Shown here piece by piece: positions 36,336 through 45,650 of a stretch of DNA of 64,000 bases. The translations under genes were made by a program, and so were the position numbers. This DNA is from CAZWAP01 sp964632005 (GTDB lineage: Bacteria > Planctomycetota > Phycisphaerae > Sedimentisphaerales > Anaerobacaceae): NCBI GenBank assembly GCA_964632005.1, contig CAZWAP010000008.1, forward strand, positions 22,745 through 86,744. The letters are read 5' to 3'. Below the pieces are notes generated by a model. That model searched no databases, had not been told where the DNA came from, and saw nothing but the letters and a program-made list of their open reading frames with translations. Within the stretch, counting starts at the first letter, position 1; every line of letters begins with the position of its first letter.

Positions 36336-37280
36336 TTGGAAATCACGATACAATTAGATTCGGCCCACAGGCAACTTGAGCTTTTCGGCCCCACCGACAG
36401 CAACCTTCGTCTGCTGCGCAGCGGTCTCGACGTTCAGATCACCGCCCGACGAAACAATCTGATTATCACCGGCAAGGACCAGAACGTCACAAGGGCCGCA
36501 CAGATCATCGACAGGATGCAGAAGCACCTGCTGAAACACGATCACCTCACCGGCGCCGAGGTCAAGGACTTTATAATGAAGAGCAATAGGTCCGCCCAAA
36601 ACCTCGAAACAAGCCAGGTTATCACGGTCTATTCCCAGAAAAAAGTCATCGAGCCAAACACCCCCGGCCAACTCAAGTACGTAGAGACTATGCTCGCCAA
36701 CGACCTGACCTTCTGCATAGGCCCCGCTGGAACGGGCAAGACGTACCTGGCCGTCGCAATCGCCGTCTCGATGCTCAAGAAAAAGCAAATAAGAAGAATA
36801 GTCCTGGCCCGGCCAGCGGTCGAGGCCGGCGAAAAGCTCGGATTCCTCCCGGGCGACCTCCAGGCAAAGGTAAATCCGTACCTGCGGCCCCTCTTCGATG
36901 CCCTCGAAGATATGATGGATTTCGCCCAGATGAGAAAATTCATGGAGCTCGACATAATAGAGATTATCCCCCTGGCATTTATGAGGGGCCGAACGCTCAA
37001 CGACGCCGTGATCATCTGTGACGAGGCGCAAAATACCCTGCCGCTCCAGATGCTTATGGTCTTGACCAGACTCGGAAACGGCTCGAAAATGATCATAACC
37101 GGCGACATCACACAGATAGACCTCCCCAAGGGACAGAAAAGCGGTATGGTCGAAGCGATTGACACCCTCCGCAGGATCAAGGGTATAGGTTTTGTTGAGT
37201 TGACTCAGCGGGACATTGTCAGGCACAAGCTGGTGCAAAAGATTGTGCGGGCTTATAAGAAAAAGACTGCCACCGATTAG
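36336..37280 (+). CDS. PhoH family ATPase
   Basis: 314 residues, starting at TTG. The N-terminal KH-like stretch (LEITIQLDSAHRQLELFGPTDSN) is followed by a P-loop domain with Walker A GPAGTGKTYLAVAIAV, Walker B VIICDEAQN, and the PhoH segment LARPAVEAGEKLGFLPGDL. PhoH proteins are linked to RNA metabolism, and phoH-(7TM-HD)-ybeY is a widely conserved gene order in bacteria, reproduced here. This gives good support for all three assignments. Confidence 0.94.
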   Translation: MEITIQLDSAHRQLELFGPTDSNLRLLRSGLDVQITARRNNLIITGKDQNVTRAAQIIDRMQKHLLKHDHLTGAEVKDFIMKSNRSAQNLETSQVITVYSQKKVIEPNTPGQLKYVETMLANDLTFCIGPAGTGKTYLAVAIAVSMLKKKQIRRIVLARPAVEAGEKLGFLPGDLQAKVNPYLRPLFDALEDMMDFAQMRKFMELDIIEIIPLAFMRGRTLNDAVIICDEAQNTLPLQMLMVLTRLGNGSKMIITGDITQIDLPKGQKSGMVEAIDTLRRIKGIGFVELTQRDIVRHKLVQKIVRAYKKKTATD

Positions 37281-37482
37281 TACAGCGGCCCAGCTTCATA
37301 TCAAACGTTAGCTGTAAGGCGATATTGAAAAAGAACTTATGTTAGTGATACCGGATTGCCACAGCCCAAAGCACTATTCTGCCGCGGGCCGAGCATTGCC
37401 TCGCAGTACCGGCGGCCGCCCCTACCTGGGCTGGGAGTTGCTGCACGCCGAATGCCTGCCGATCTTTGCTTAAGGTCAATCG

Positions 37483-39021
37483 ATGGGATTATTCAAGAGA
37501 GCCAGTCCGAGGCGAACCCGGCTGCGAAAGAACATCCCGGTGGAACCGTTTTCGCGGCTGAGCCGGCTTGCCAATAGAGACAACCTTGTCTCGGCGCTGA
37601 TCGTCGCCGTTTTCGTTGTTCTGTGCGTACCGGTCCTTTCTTTTCGGCTTGAAGGCCTGCCAACGTACCGCACGATGATCCTCTATGCGGTCCCGGTCAT
37701 CCTCGTCTGCGCAGCGGCTCTTTTCTATATCCATCAATATCAGAGGCGACTGACCAGAAATCACGCCCGGGCCGTGGTGCTTGCGGGCCTGTTGGTAATC
37801 CTGCTGGCCACGACCAAGCTCATCTCGCTGCTGTTCAGTCATACCTGCGGGGCCACAATCAGCGCGGTAACGGCCGCGATCGTTCTCTCGCTCGCCTACG
37901 ACCAGCGATTCACGATGGGTATGTGTGTATTCTTCTCCATCCTGGCGACCCTTGCCGCCGGCTCCCCCGGGCCACATCAGCTCGCCGGCATGAACCTGTT
38001 CCTGACGATGCTCAGCGGCGCGGTTGTCTGCTGCTTCTCGCTCAAGGAAATCCGCACAAGGATGAAGCTGCTCAAGGTCAGCGTGGCCTCGGCGGCCGTC
38101 GTCTTTGCGATGGCACTGACACTCAACATCCTGGCCGGAAATACCAGCTCCGCCGTCGTGTTCAGCAATGCCGGGTACCATGCCGGCCTGACTTTCCTTG
38201 TCGGGCTGCTCATACAGAGTCTCTTGCCGTTGATCGAAAAGACCTTCCACATCGCCACGAGTATGACCCTGCTCGACTACAGCGACGCCAACCAGCCCCT
38301 GCTCAAGAGGCTGGCAATGGAAGCTCCCGGAACCTTCAGCCATAGCCTGCTCATAGGCTCCGTTGCAGAGGCCGCCGCCGAGGCAATAGGCCGGAACGGC
38401 CTGCTCTGCCGCGTCGGCGCCTACTACCACGACATCGGAAAAATCAACAAGCCCGGTTACTTCGTCGAAAACGAGCTGGGTTCGACCAGTCGGCATAAAG
38501 AGCTCTCCCCTGCAATGAGCCAGCTGATCATCGTCGGCCACGTCAAAGACGGAATAGAAATGGCTAAAGAGTATGGTCTGCCGAAGGTGCTTCACCAGTT
38601 CATCGAGACCCACCACGGAACAACGCTCGTCGAGCACTTCTACCACGAGGCCAAAAAGCAAACGGCAAAGAACGCAAAAGGCAAAGCAACCAAGCCGCTC
38701 TCGGAAAGCGAGTTCCGCTACCCGGGGCCAAAGCCCAGGACAAAAGAAGCCGCGATCGTTATGCTTGCCGATACCGTCGAAGGTGCCGTGAGGAGCCTGC
38801 CCGAGATAACCCCCACCAAAATTGAATCTGTCGTACACAATATGGCTATGAAGCGACTGCAGGACGGGCAGTTTGATGAGTGCGAGATCTCGCTGCGCGA
38901 ACTAAGTCAAATAGAGGCGAGCATAGCCAAGACCCTCGCGGCACACTACCACAGCCGAATAGCCTACCCGCAGCGGCCCGACCTGCCGGCAACGGCCCAA
39001 TCCGACTCCGACAAAGGATAG
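37483..39021 (+). CDS. 7TM-HD phosphohydrolase (PgpH/YqfF type), short form
   Basis: 512 residues. Residues about 30-240 have seven or eight hydrophobic spans (LVSALIVAVFVVLCVPVLSF, TMILYAVPVILVCAAALFYI and others). The HD domain from about 265 shows FSHSLLIGSVAEAAAEAIG, YYHDIGKINKPGYF, HVKDGIEMAKEYGLP and ETHHGTTLVEHFYHEA, and a later Asp in VMLADTVEGAVRSL. PgpH-type enzymes hydrolyse cyclic di-AMP. They normally carry a large extracellular 7TMR-HDED sensor ahead of the spans; here it is missing, so the protein is about 200-350 residues shorter than usual. ybeY follows 11 bases downstream. Confidence 0.9.
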   Translation: MGLFKRASPRRTRLRKNIPVEPFSRLSRLANRDNLVSALIVAVFVVLCVPVLSFRLEGLPTYRTMILYAVPVILVCAAALFYIHQYQRRLTRNHARAVVLAGLLVILLATTKLISLLFSHTCGATISAVTAAIVLSLAYDQRFTMGMCVFFSILATLAAGSPGPHQLAGMNLFLTMLSGAVVCCFSLKEIRTRMKLLKVSVASAAVVFAMALTLNILAGNTSSAVVFSNAGYHAGLTFLVGLLIQSLLPLIEKTFHIATSMTLLDYSDANQPLLKRLAMEAPGTFSHSLLIGSVAEAAAEAIGRNGLLCRVGAYYHDIGKINKPGYFVENELGSTSRHKELSPAMSQLIIVGHVKDGIEMAKEYGLPKVLHQFIETHHGTTLVEHFYHEAKKQTAKNAKGKATKPLSESEFRYPGPKPRTKEAAIVMLADTVEGAVRSLPEITPTKIESVVHNMAMKRLQDGQFDECEISLRELSQIEASIAKTLAAHYHSRIAYPQRPDLPATAQSDSDKG

Positions 39022-39032
39022 GCTCGATAGTT

Positions 39033-39560
39033 ATGACCAACCTTCCGCAAGGTATCGTTGTCCAGGTTGCCTCGGAATTCAGCGGCATCGAAATTCGCCC
39101 GGCCGAGCTTACAAGGCTTGTCAAAACCGTCTGCAAACGCTTCGGGCTCTCAAGGGCCACCGTCAGTATCGGCGTTGTCGACGACGCGAGGTTCTGCGAA
39201 CTGAACCGCCGCTTCCTCAATCGCGACTCCACCTCCGACTGCTTGAGCTTCAATCTGTCCGAACAGACCACACCACAGTCACCCCCATTCTACGAGCTGG
39301 TTGTCAACGGTCAAAGGGCTCTCGAACAGGCAAAGCTCCGCGACCTCTGCCCCAGGGCTGAGCTCGCCCTCTACGTAACGCACGGGTTGCTTCATAACTT
39401 CGGCTTCAACGACGCCACGGAAAAGCAGGCCGAGATAATGCACCGGACCGAGGACGAAATTCTGCAGGAACTCGGCTACGGCTTGGTGTATAATAAGCCT
39501 GTCAAGCGAGTCCGACGCGGCCCACGCCGGGCCTCTGATACGCCCACATCGGAGCAATGA
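39033..39560 (+). CDS. ybeY: Endoribonuclease YbeY with altered third metal ligand
   Basis: Metal-dependent RNase for rRNA maturation and ribosome quality control. 175 residues. The core is LNRRFLNRDSTSDCLSF (family: LN..YR..D.PTDVLSF) and the metal site THGLLHNFGFNDAT. The family motif is HGxLHLxGYDH; in this protein the third His is replaced by Asp. The remaining layout, including the arginine-rich tail after residue 160, is normal to slightly long. Start 39033 follows the 7TM-HD stop by 11 bases; an upstream in-frame start overlaps that gene and is unlikely. Confidence 0.88.
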   Translation: MTNLPQGIVVQVASEFSGIEIRPAELTRLVKTVCKRFGLSRATVSIGVVDDARFCELNRRFLNRDSTSDCLSFNLSEQTTPQSPPFYELVVNGQRALEQAKLRDLCPRAELALYVTHGLLHNFGFNDATEKQAEIMHRTEDEILQELGYGLVYNKPVKRVRRGPRRASDTPTSEQ

Positions 39561-39587
39561 TAACGCTATTTGAAAGGGCCGGGAAAG

Positions 39588-40889
39588 GTGAGTGATATAG
39601 GATGGTCGGTAACGGCGATCTGTCTGCTCGCCGGCGGCGCATTGTTCTTCTCCGTCAACGCCATCGCCCTGAAAACGTTCTCACGCCTCCAGTTGCTTGA
39701 GGCATTCAAACAAGCCGGCAAAGAGGAGAAATCCCACGCCCTCGCCGACCGGCTCGCCCAGGACGCCGAAAAGCTCTACCTGGGATGTTCCCTCTACGGG
39801 CTGCTCTGCAACACGGGCATACTCCTGGCCTTGTTCTATCTGCTCGCCGACAAAAGCGAGCTTGAAGGCCGGCTGAGCCTTGCGCTCGGCGATTTCATCC
39901 TGGCCTTTCTCCTCGCAGCGGCAATGTTCGCACTCTTTACCCTGGCAATTCCTCACGCCTGGGCCAAGTACGCCGGAGAAAAAACCCTCAGCAGGACCTA
40001 CCCTGTACTGGCTTGCCTTGCCACCTTGGCCACACCTTTCCTTTACGTCTTCAGGCTCCACGACCACCTTGTCCGCCGACTGGCCGGAGTCCACGAGGTA
40101 ACCCCCGACCAGCAGCAGGAAGAAAAACAGGAAGAATTCCTCACTGACCTCGAACAACACAGAATGGAAGGGGCCGTCGACAAGGAAGAGCAGGAAATGA
40201 TCGAAAACGTCCTCGAGCTCAGTGATACCACCGCGGATCAGATTATGACCCCGCGGACCGACATAGTGGCCGTCGAGGCCGATGCCGACCTGCCGAAGGT
40301 CCTTGAGACGATCACCAACGCCGGGCATACACGCGTGCCGGTCTATAAGGACAATATCGACAACATCATAGGCCTGGTCTACGCCAAGGACCTGCTCAGC
40401 GAAATCGGCAAGGACCCAGCCGACTTTAAGCTGCGCGACAAAATGAGAAAGGCATATTTCGTCCCGGAAACCAAGCCTCTAAGAGCCCTGCTCCACGAGT
40501 TCCAGAATCAAAAGCTCCACATCGCCATTGTGCTCGACGAGTACGGCGGCACCGCCGGAATTGTCACTTTGGAAGATATCCTTGAAGAACTTGTCGGAGA
40601 AATAACCGACGAGTACGAACAGCCTCCCCCTGAACCCATAAAGCAGGTAGACCAGGACACCATAGACGTCGATGCCAGAACCTACGTCGACGACCTCAAC
40701 GACCGCTTCGACCTGAACCTGCCCGAAGACGAGGATTACGATACCATAGGCGGGTTTGTCTTCTCACGTCTGGGGTACATCCCCAAGAACGGCCAGACCT
40801 TCGATTATGAAGGCCTGGAATTCACCATCATATCCGCCGAAGCAAGAAGGATAAAACGCATCAGGATCCGAAAAGTCACCGAGAAGTAA
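39588..40889 (+). CDS. CNNM/CorC-type transporter (DUF21-CBS-CorC_HlyC)
   Basis: 433 residues. An N-terminal DUF21 membrane domain of about four spans is followed by a pair of CBS domains, opening with [24 protein letters not shown] and including [21 protein letters not shown] and [25 protein letters not shown], then the CorC_HlyC domain ([36 protein letters not shown]). These proteins handle Mg2+ or Co2+ export and are often misnamed hemolysins. The start is ambiguous between TTG 39570 and GTG 39588; GAAAGG upstream supports the latter. ybeY plus this gene is a common pairing. Confidence 0.93.
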   Translation: MSDIGWSVTAICLLAGGALFFSVNAIALKTFSRLQLLEAFKQAGKEEKSHALADRLAQDAEKLYLGCSLYGLLCNTGILLALFYLLADKSELEGRLSLALGDFILAFLLAAAMFALFTLAIPHAWAKYAGEKTLSRTYPVLACLATLATPFLYVFRLHDHLVRRLAGVHEVTPDQQQEEKQEEFLTDLEQHRMEGAVDKEEQEMIENVLELSDTTADQIMTPRTDIVAVEADADLPKVLETITNAGHTRVPVYKDNIDNIIGLVYAKDLLSEIGKDPADFKLRDKMRKAYFVPETKPLRALLHEFQNQKLHIAIVLDEYGGTAGIVTLEDILEELVGEITDEYEQPPPEPIKQVDQDTIDVDARTYVDDLNDRFDLNLPEDEDYDTIGGFVFSRLGYIPKNGQTFDYEGLEFTIISAEARRIKRIRIRKVTEK

Positions 40890-40944
40890 GCAATTTCGCA
40901 CTGACGGGCGAACCGCCACCGCAGAAACCTGATTGGCAGCTCCA

Positions 40945-41703
40945 ATGTTGACTAAAGACCGGGCCATTTGCATACGCGTGGTGGATTACTCCGAAACCTC
41001 CCAGGTCGCGACCTTCTTTACCAGGACCGCCGGCAAGATCAACGCCATCGCAAAGGGCTCAAAACGCCCCAGGTCCGCCTTCGACGGGCCGATCGAGATG
41101 CTCTGCTGCGGGCAGATCGTCTTCTCCGGCTCACCCGCGGCTAAGCTCGCCGTCCTCACCGAATTCCAAGCCGACCCAGATTCGCCCGGCCCGGCCCTCA
41201 GCCGCACCAACCTTTTTGCCCTCAACGCCGCCTTCTTCGCCGCCGAGCTGCTGAACCGGCTCACTTGCGAACGCGACCCCCATCCTTGTCTTTTCGATGC
41301 CTTCATAGAGTTCCTCAACAACGTCCGTGCCGCCGGCAGAGCCGAAGTACTGGCCCTTCTCATACTGTTTCAGCTGGCCCTGTTAAAAGAAATCGGCCTC
41401 CACCCGGTCCTTACTGCCTGCGCAAACTGCAAGAGACCCTACACCCATCCGCCACTAAAGCCCGCCTGGGACGAGGTCTATTTCAGCAGCTCAGCCAACG
41501 GCCTGCTTTGCCGCGACTGCGAGCCGGCCTTTCAGGATAAGTTCAAACTCACTGCCGACGCAGCAGGCCGGCTGGCCAGGCCGAAGCTGCTTGCAGAGGC
41601 CTTGCCGCCAACCCTGCTCGAAATAGAAAAGCTCCTCGTCTTCCACTTCACCGAGCTGATCGGTCGAAGCCCCAAAATGGCAAAGTATATTCTGAAAGGA
41701 TGA
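40945..41703 (+). CDS. recO: DNA repair protein RecO
   Basis: Helps RecR load RecA onto SSB-coated DNA. 252 residues. The N-terminal OB fold begins KDRAICIRVVDYSETSQVATFFTRTAGKINAIAKGSKRPRS. The zinc site is CANCKRPYT plus LLCRDC, found in many RecO proteins, and the helical C-terminus is PKLLAEALPPTLLEIEKLL. The ATG at 40945 is used; TTG at 40933 is an alternative. Last plus-strand gene before the convergent ruvB. Confidence 0.93.
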   Translation: MLTKDRAICIRVVDYSETSQVATFFTRTAGKINAIAKGSKRPRSAFDGPIEMLCCGQIVFSGSPAAKLAVLTEFQADPDSPGPALSRTNLFALNAAFFAAELLNRLTCERDPHPCLFDAFIEFLNNVRAAGRAEVLALLILFQLALLKEIGLHPVLTACANCKRPYTHPPLKPAWDEVYFSSSANGLLCRDCEPAFQDKFKLTADAAGRLARPKLLAEALPPTLLEIEKLLVFHFTELIGRSPKMAKYILKG

Positions 41704-41715
41704 ATTGGGTTCTTG

Positions 41716-41774
41716 AAATCCCCTGTTTTGCAGCGTAGGCCCCAACGTGCGGTGGGGGCGACCCTAAGGGATTT
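41716..41774. terminator. Possible bidirectional terminator between recO and ruvB
   Basis: AAATCCC (41716-41722) pairs with GGGATTT (41768-41774) as an outer stem; an inner CCCC (41740-41743) can pair with GGGG (41754-41757) around CAACGTGCGGT. T-rich sequence follows on the plus strand (ATTGTTTTCC). It lies between convergent genes, so termination in both directions would make sense. Structure by eye only. Confidence 0.35.
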
Positions 41775-42825
41775 ATTGTTTTCCGAAGAGTTCGGGTTGG
41801 TCTGGCTTGCGTTTCTTTTTGTGATGCTTCAGGCCTAAGTGCTCGCAGGCCTGCCTGGTAACCTCTCTTCCTCGCTTGGTTCGGCGAAGAAAACCTATCT
41901 GCAAGAGATACGGCTCGACGACGTCCTCCAACGTGTCCCTTTCCTCGCCCAATGTCGCGGCGATCGCCTCGATGCCGGCCGGGCCCCCGTCGTAAACGTT
42001 GACCAGCGCCCGCAGAAAGGCCCTGTCGAGCTCGTCCAGGCCCAGCCGATCGATCTGCTCCATCTCGAGCGCCCGCCCGACTATCTCGGTGTTCAGCTTT
42101 CCCGTCCCCTTGACCTGGGCATAGTCCCGCACTCTCTTGAGCAGCCGGTTCGCAACCCTCGGCGTCCCGCGTGAGCAGGCCGCGATCAGCTCCAGCGTCC
42201 CGTCCTCGCAATGCAGCCCTAACAGATCGGCCGACCTGCTCAGTATCGTCGTCAGCTCCTCGGTGCTGTAGAAGTCCAGGTGATACAGCATCCCGAATCT
42301 GCTGCGAAGCGGGGCGCTGAGCAGGCCCGCCCGTGTCGTGGCGCCAACCAGTGTGAAACGCTTCAGAGGAAAGTTTATCGTCTTGGCGTGCAGCCCGGAA
42401 TCCACCGTAAAATCGACCTTGAACTCCTCCATCGCCGGGTAGATGAACTCCTCCACCGGGGTGCTGAGCCGGTGAATCTCGTCGATGAAAAGCACGTCGC
42501 CGGTGTTGATGTTGCTCAGAAGGCCCATCACGTCGCCGGCCTTGGCCAACGCCGGCCCCGATGAGCACCGAATCCTCGCGCCCATCTCGTTGGCCACGAC
42601 GTTCGCAAGGGTCGTCTTGCCTAAGCCTGGCGGCCCATAAAAGAGAATATGCTCCAGCGGCTCCCCCCTTTGCTTGGCCGCCGATATCGCTATAGCCAGT
42701 TTCTCCCGGACGTTCTGCTGGCCCACACACTCATCAAGGAACTTCGGCCGAAGCGAAATGTTGAAGCCCTCATCCTGCTCACTCAACGGTTGCCCGCTCA
42801 AAACCCTGCCTATTGCCATAGCCAC
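41773..42825 (-). CDS. ruvB: Holliday junction helicase motor RuvB
   Basis: Hexameric AAA+ motor that drives branch migration with RuvA. 350 residues. FLDECVGQQNVREKLAIAI, the Walker A FYGPPGLGKTTLANVVANEMG, the sensor and Walker B VLFIDEIHRL, the arginine finger region LVGATTRAGLLSAPLRSRFG and the C-terminal winged helix (LEDVVEPYLLQIGFLRRTKRGR) are all present. It lies 126 bases after ruvA on the minus strand, last of the hisC to ruvB series. Confidence 0.97.
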   Translation of the reverse strand: MAMAIGRVLSGQPLSEQDEGFNISLRPKFLDECVGQQNVREKLAIAISAAKQRGEPLEHILFYGPPGLGKTTLANVVANEMGARIRCSSGPALAKAGDVMGLLSNINTGDVLFIDEIHRLSTPVEEFIYPAMEEFKVDFTVDSGLHAKTINFPLKRFTLVGATTRAGLLSAPLRSRFGMLYHLDFYSTEELTTILSRSADLLGLHCEDGTLELIAACSRGTPRVANRLLKRVRDYAQVKGTGKLNTEIVGRALEMEQIDRLGLDELDRAFLRALVNVYDGGPAGIEAIAATLGEERDTLEDVVEPYLLQIGFLRRTKRGREVTRQACEHLGLKHHKKKRKPDQPELFGKQ

Positions 42826-42951
42826 TCTTTCGATGCTTGATTGATCTCTTTGATCATCCGCACGCGCCAGGCACTCTGTAACTGGCTGTCGTTCTGCTTG
42901 AATTTTTTGCCGAAAGTCCCGCCTATCTTATCTGTCAGATCCCGATTTTCC

Positions 42952-43581
42952 TTAGACCTCGACACCCTGCTTGAGCCTGTAAACCAGCGGCACAAGCTGC
43001 TCGGCCGAATCCACCTCCGGGTGCCGCTGACAGGCCAACTCGATAAGCTCCGTCGCCTCGGTTCTCTTCTCACCCCAGGCAATCAGGATCTCCAGGGCCT
43101 CGGCCTGGAAACCCTTGAGCTGCATCTGTCTGGCTCCCACCGGCTCGGCGCCAACCGCAAATGCCTCCAGCTTGCCACGCAGCTCCGCAACGATCTGCTG
43201 GGCCATCCGCCTGCCAACCGATGGCAGCGACAGCAACACCTTGCTGTCCCCCTTTTCTATCGCGGCCGCTATCGTCCCTATCGGTACGCTCAGCGACCGT
43301 AGGGCCTTCCGTATGCCCATCCCCTTCACACTCGTGTACATCCTGAAGAAATCCCGTTCCCGCGCACTGAGAAACCCTATCATCCGCGGTATTATGTTCC
43401 CTCCGCCGGGTGCCCCCTCGTAGTATTCCAGCGTGCACAGGCTTATATTCGTGCCGACCTTCTCAGCCAGCGCGTTTACACAATAACTCGGCAGCATCAC
43501 CTCGTAGCCTATCGCACCGACCTGAATCAGGGCGCTGTCGCCGTCGAGCCTGACCAACTTGCCTTCAATCGTTGCTATCAT
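42952..43581 (-). CDS. ruvA: Holliday junction DNA-binding protein RuvA
   Basis: Tetramer that binds the four-way junction and recruits RuvB. 209 residues: OB-fold N-terminus MIATIEGKLVRLDGDSALIQVGAIGYEV, HhH segments (FRMYTSVKGMGIRKALRSL; LLSLPSVGRRMAQQIVAELRGKL), and a flexible linker to a C-terminal three-helix domain (QAEALEILIAWGEKRTEATELIELACQ). Longer in-frame starts exist upstream, but similarity begins at 43581. 41 bases after ruvC. Confidence 0.95.
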   Translation of the reverse strand: MIATIEGKLVRLDGDSALIQVGAIGYEVMLPSYCVNALAEKVGTNISLCTLEYYEGAPGGGNIIPRMIGFLSARERDFFRMYTSVKGMGIRKALRSLSVPIGTIAAAIEKGDSKVLLSLPSVGRRMAQQIVAELRGKLEAFAVGAEPVGARQMQLKGFQAEALEILIAWGEKRTEATELIELACQRHPEVDSAEQLVPLVYRLKQGVEV

Positions 43582-43622
43582 AGTCCGACACCCTGAGTGC
43601 CTCGGCCGCGAAACAGCCCGGC

Positions 43623-44123
43623 CTACCGCTGCGCTGCTCCGGCGCCCAGGCGCCTCAGCGAGTTCCCGCAGCAAAGCGCCGCCCCAATCGCATCGGCTAC
43701 GTCGCTCGGCTCCGGCAGCTCCGGCAAGCCCAGAACCGTTTGGATCGTTCTCTGCACCTGTTCTTTTGAAGCCCTGCCGTTGCCCGTCAGTGACTTCTTG
43801 ATTCGTGTGGCGCTGAAGCTCTTTATCTCTATGCCCGCCTCGGCGCACTTCTGTAGTATAACGCCTCGCGCGTGCCCCATCAATATCGCCGTCCGCGGGT
43901 GGGCATAATGCGAGTACAGCTCCTCCACCGCCACCACGTCCGGCCGCAACCCCCCCAGCAGCACCTGCGTATCCTCCGCTATCCTCTTGAGTTTCTCTTC
44001 GATAGCCGCCCCGGGCGCCGTGCGGATAACGCCCGCTTCAATCAACAGCTCCTCATCCGCCCCGACCTCCACGCACGCATATCCGCAGACCTGCAACCCC
44101 GGATCTATCCCGAGTATCCTCAT
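43623..44123 (-). CDS. ruvC: Holliday junction resolvase RuvC
   Basis: Dimeric nuclease that cuts the junction symmetrically. 166 residues. Acidic catalytic residues appear in the expected places: the first Asp in MRILGIDPGLQVCGYA, Glu in VVAVEELYSHYAHPRTAILMG, and the final acid in SDVADAIGAALC. The ATG at 44123 overlaps the cysS stop as ATGA with GGAGA just upstream, so translation is coupled to cysS. Confidence 0.95.
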   Translation of the reverse strand: MRILGIDPGLQVCGYACVEVGADEELLIEAGVIRTAPGAAIEEKLKRIAEDTQVLLGGLRPDVVAVEELYSHYAHPRTAILMGHARGVILQKCAEAGIEIKSFSATRIKKSLTGNGRASKEQVQRTIQTVLGLPELPEPSDVADAIGAALCCGNSLRRLGAGAAQR

Positions 44124-45598
44124 TTCAATCTCCATCTCGAGGTCCCGTCCGGAAGGTCTTCAAGGGCTATGCCTATGCCCTGAAGCCTGTTACGAATATC
44201 GTCAGCCGTCGCAAAGTCCCGCCTTGCCTTCGCTTCCTTTCGCAGGTCAATTAGAATACGCACGGCCTCCGGCAGCAGTGCGTCACCCTGATGTGTCTCG
44301 GAATAGTCGTCTTTGACAATTCCCAGTACATCTGCCCCGAGCTTCGCAAGGACCTCGTCCACCTTCTGCAACGTCGCGCGGGTTGCTTCACCTTCTGGGC
44401 ATAACTTGCTTGCAATTCTCGCGATATCGAAGATTACCGACAGCGCAACCGCCGTATTCAAGTCGTCATTCATTGCTGCTTCAAACTTTTCCCTCAATTG
44501 GTTCAACTGATCCGTAACTCCCTTATCAGCCTGACCTTGAGGGGCACAGTTACACGCCGTTCTCAGTCTCAGTACGGTATCCCTTAGTTTCGCGTAGCCG
44601 GTTTGTGCCGCGCCTAAGGCCGCGTCGGAAAAGTCGAGGGGGCTTCTGTAGTGGCTGTTGAGGATCAGAAGTCTAATCGCCAGCGGGTCGTAGCTTCTGC
44701 TCAGCCTTTCACCGTTGCCGTTGAACGCCTGTTTTAGCGTGATGAAATTGTTCAGGCTCTTGCCCATCTTCTGCCCATCGACGGTAACCATATTGTTATG
44801 CACCCAGTACCTGACGAACTGCACGCCGTTGGCCGCCTCCGACTGGGCAATCTCGCACTCGTGGTGAGGAAACTGGTTCTCGAGTCCGCCGCCGTGAATG
44901 TCGATCGTTTTGCCCAGGTACTTCATGCTCATCACCGAGCATTCCAGGTGCCAGCCCGGATACCCCATCCCCCACGGGCTGGGCCACTGCATTATGTGGT
45001 TGGGCTCGGCCTTCTTCCACAGCGCGAAATCCGCAGGGTGCTTCTTATCCGGCGAGAGCTCCACCCGTGCACCGGCCCGCATCTGCTCGATGTTGCGCCC
45101 GGAGAGTTTGCCGTAGTCCTTGAACTTCGAGACCTCGAAATACACCGAGCCGTTGGACTCATATGCATAGCCCTTCTCGAGTAACGTCTTGACCAGGTCT
45201 ATCTGCTCGGTGATATGGCCGCTGGCCCGCGGGCTGATGTCCGGCCGAACGCAGTTGAGCCGGTCCATATCCTCGAAGTAGCTGCGCGTATAGTACTCCG
45301 CCAGCGCCATAGGATGCTTCTTCTCCCTCCTGGCCGCGGCGACGATCTTGTCCTCGCCCTCGTCGGCATCGTCAGTCAGATGCCCTACGTCCGTTATGTT
45401 TTGCACGTAGGTCACGCTATAGCCCAAGTACCGCAGATACCGCACTAAGACGTCGAAGCTGACGTAGCTCTTGGCGTGCCCCAAGTGCGCATGCCCGTAC
45501 ACCGTCGGCCCGCAAACATATACCCCCACCCGACCCTCTTCCAGAGGCTTAAACTCCTCTTTCCTCCTCGTAAGACTATTGTACAGCTTCAGCCCCAT
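44120..45598 (-). CDS. cysS: Cysteinyl-tRNA synthetase
   Basis: Class I synthetase, 492 residues, usual length. HIGH motif as GPTVYGHAHLGHAKSYVSFD, zinc site in NCVRPD and GYPGWHLECSVMS with HHECEIAQSE, KMSKS as GQKMGKSLNNF. C-terminal anticodon-binding helices follow to RLQGIGIALEDLPDGTSRWR. It is 52 bases after ispF and overlaps ruvC by four bases. Confidence 0.97.
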   Translation of the reverse strand: MGLKLYNSLTRRKEEFKPLEEGRVGVYVCGPTVYGHAHLGHAKSYVSFDVLVRYLRYLGYSVTYVQNITDVGHLTDDADEGEDKIVAAARREKKHPMALAEYYTRSYFEDMDRLNCVRPDISPRASGHITEQIDLVKTLLEKGYAYESNGSVYFEVSKFKDYGKLSGRNIEQMRAGARVELSPDKKHPADFALWKKAEPNHIMQWPSPWGMGYPGWHLECSVMSMKYLGKTIDIHGGGLENQFPHHECEIAQSEAANGVQFVRYWVHNNMVTVDGQKMGKSLNNFITLKQAFNGNGERLSRSYDPLAIRLLILNSHYRSPLDFSDAALGAAQTGYAKLRDTVLRLRTACNCAPQGQADKGVTDQLNQLREKFEAAMNDDLNTAVALSVIFDIARIASKLCPEGEATRATLQKVDEVLAKLGADVLGIVKDDYSETHQGDALLPEAVRILIDLRKEAKARRDFATADDIRNRLQGIGIALEDLPDGTSRWRLK

Positions 45599-45650
45599 TT
45601 CGCAACTTGCCTTTCGAGACAGATAACGTGGGTGATTATCAGATACAGAC

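Noticed and set aside
37489..38838. 449-codon minus-strand frame opposite the 7TM-HD gene
   Set aside because: The plus-strand product has all family motifs; the minus-strand translation shows none.
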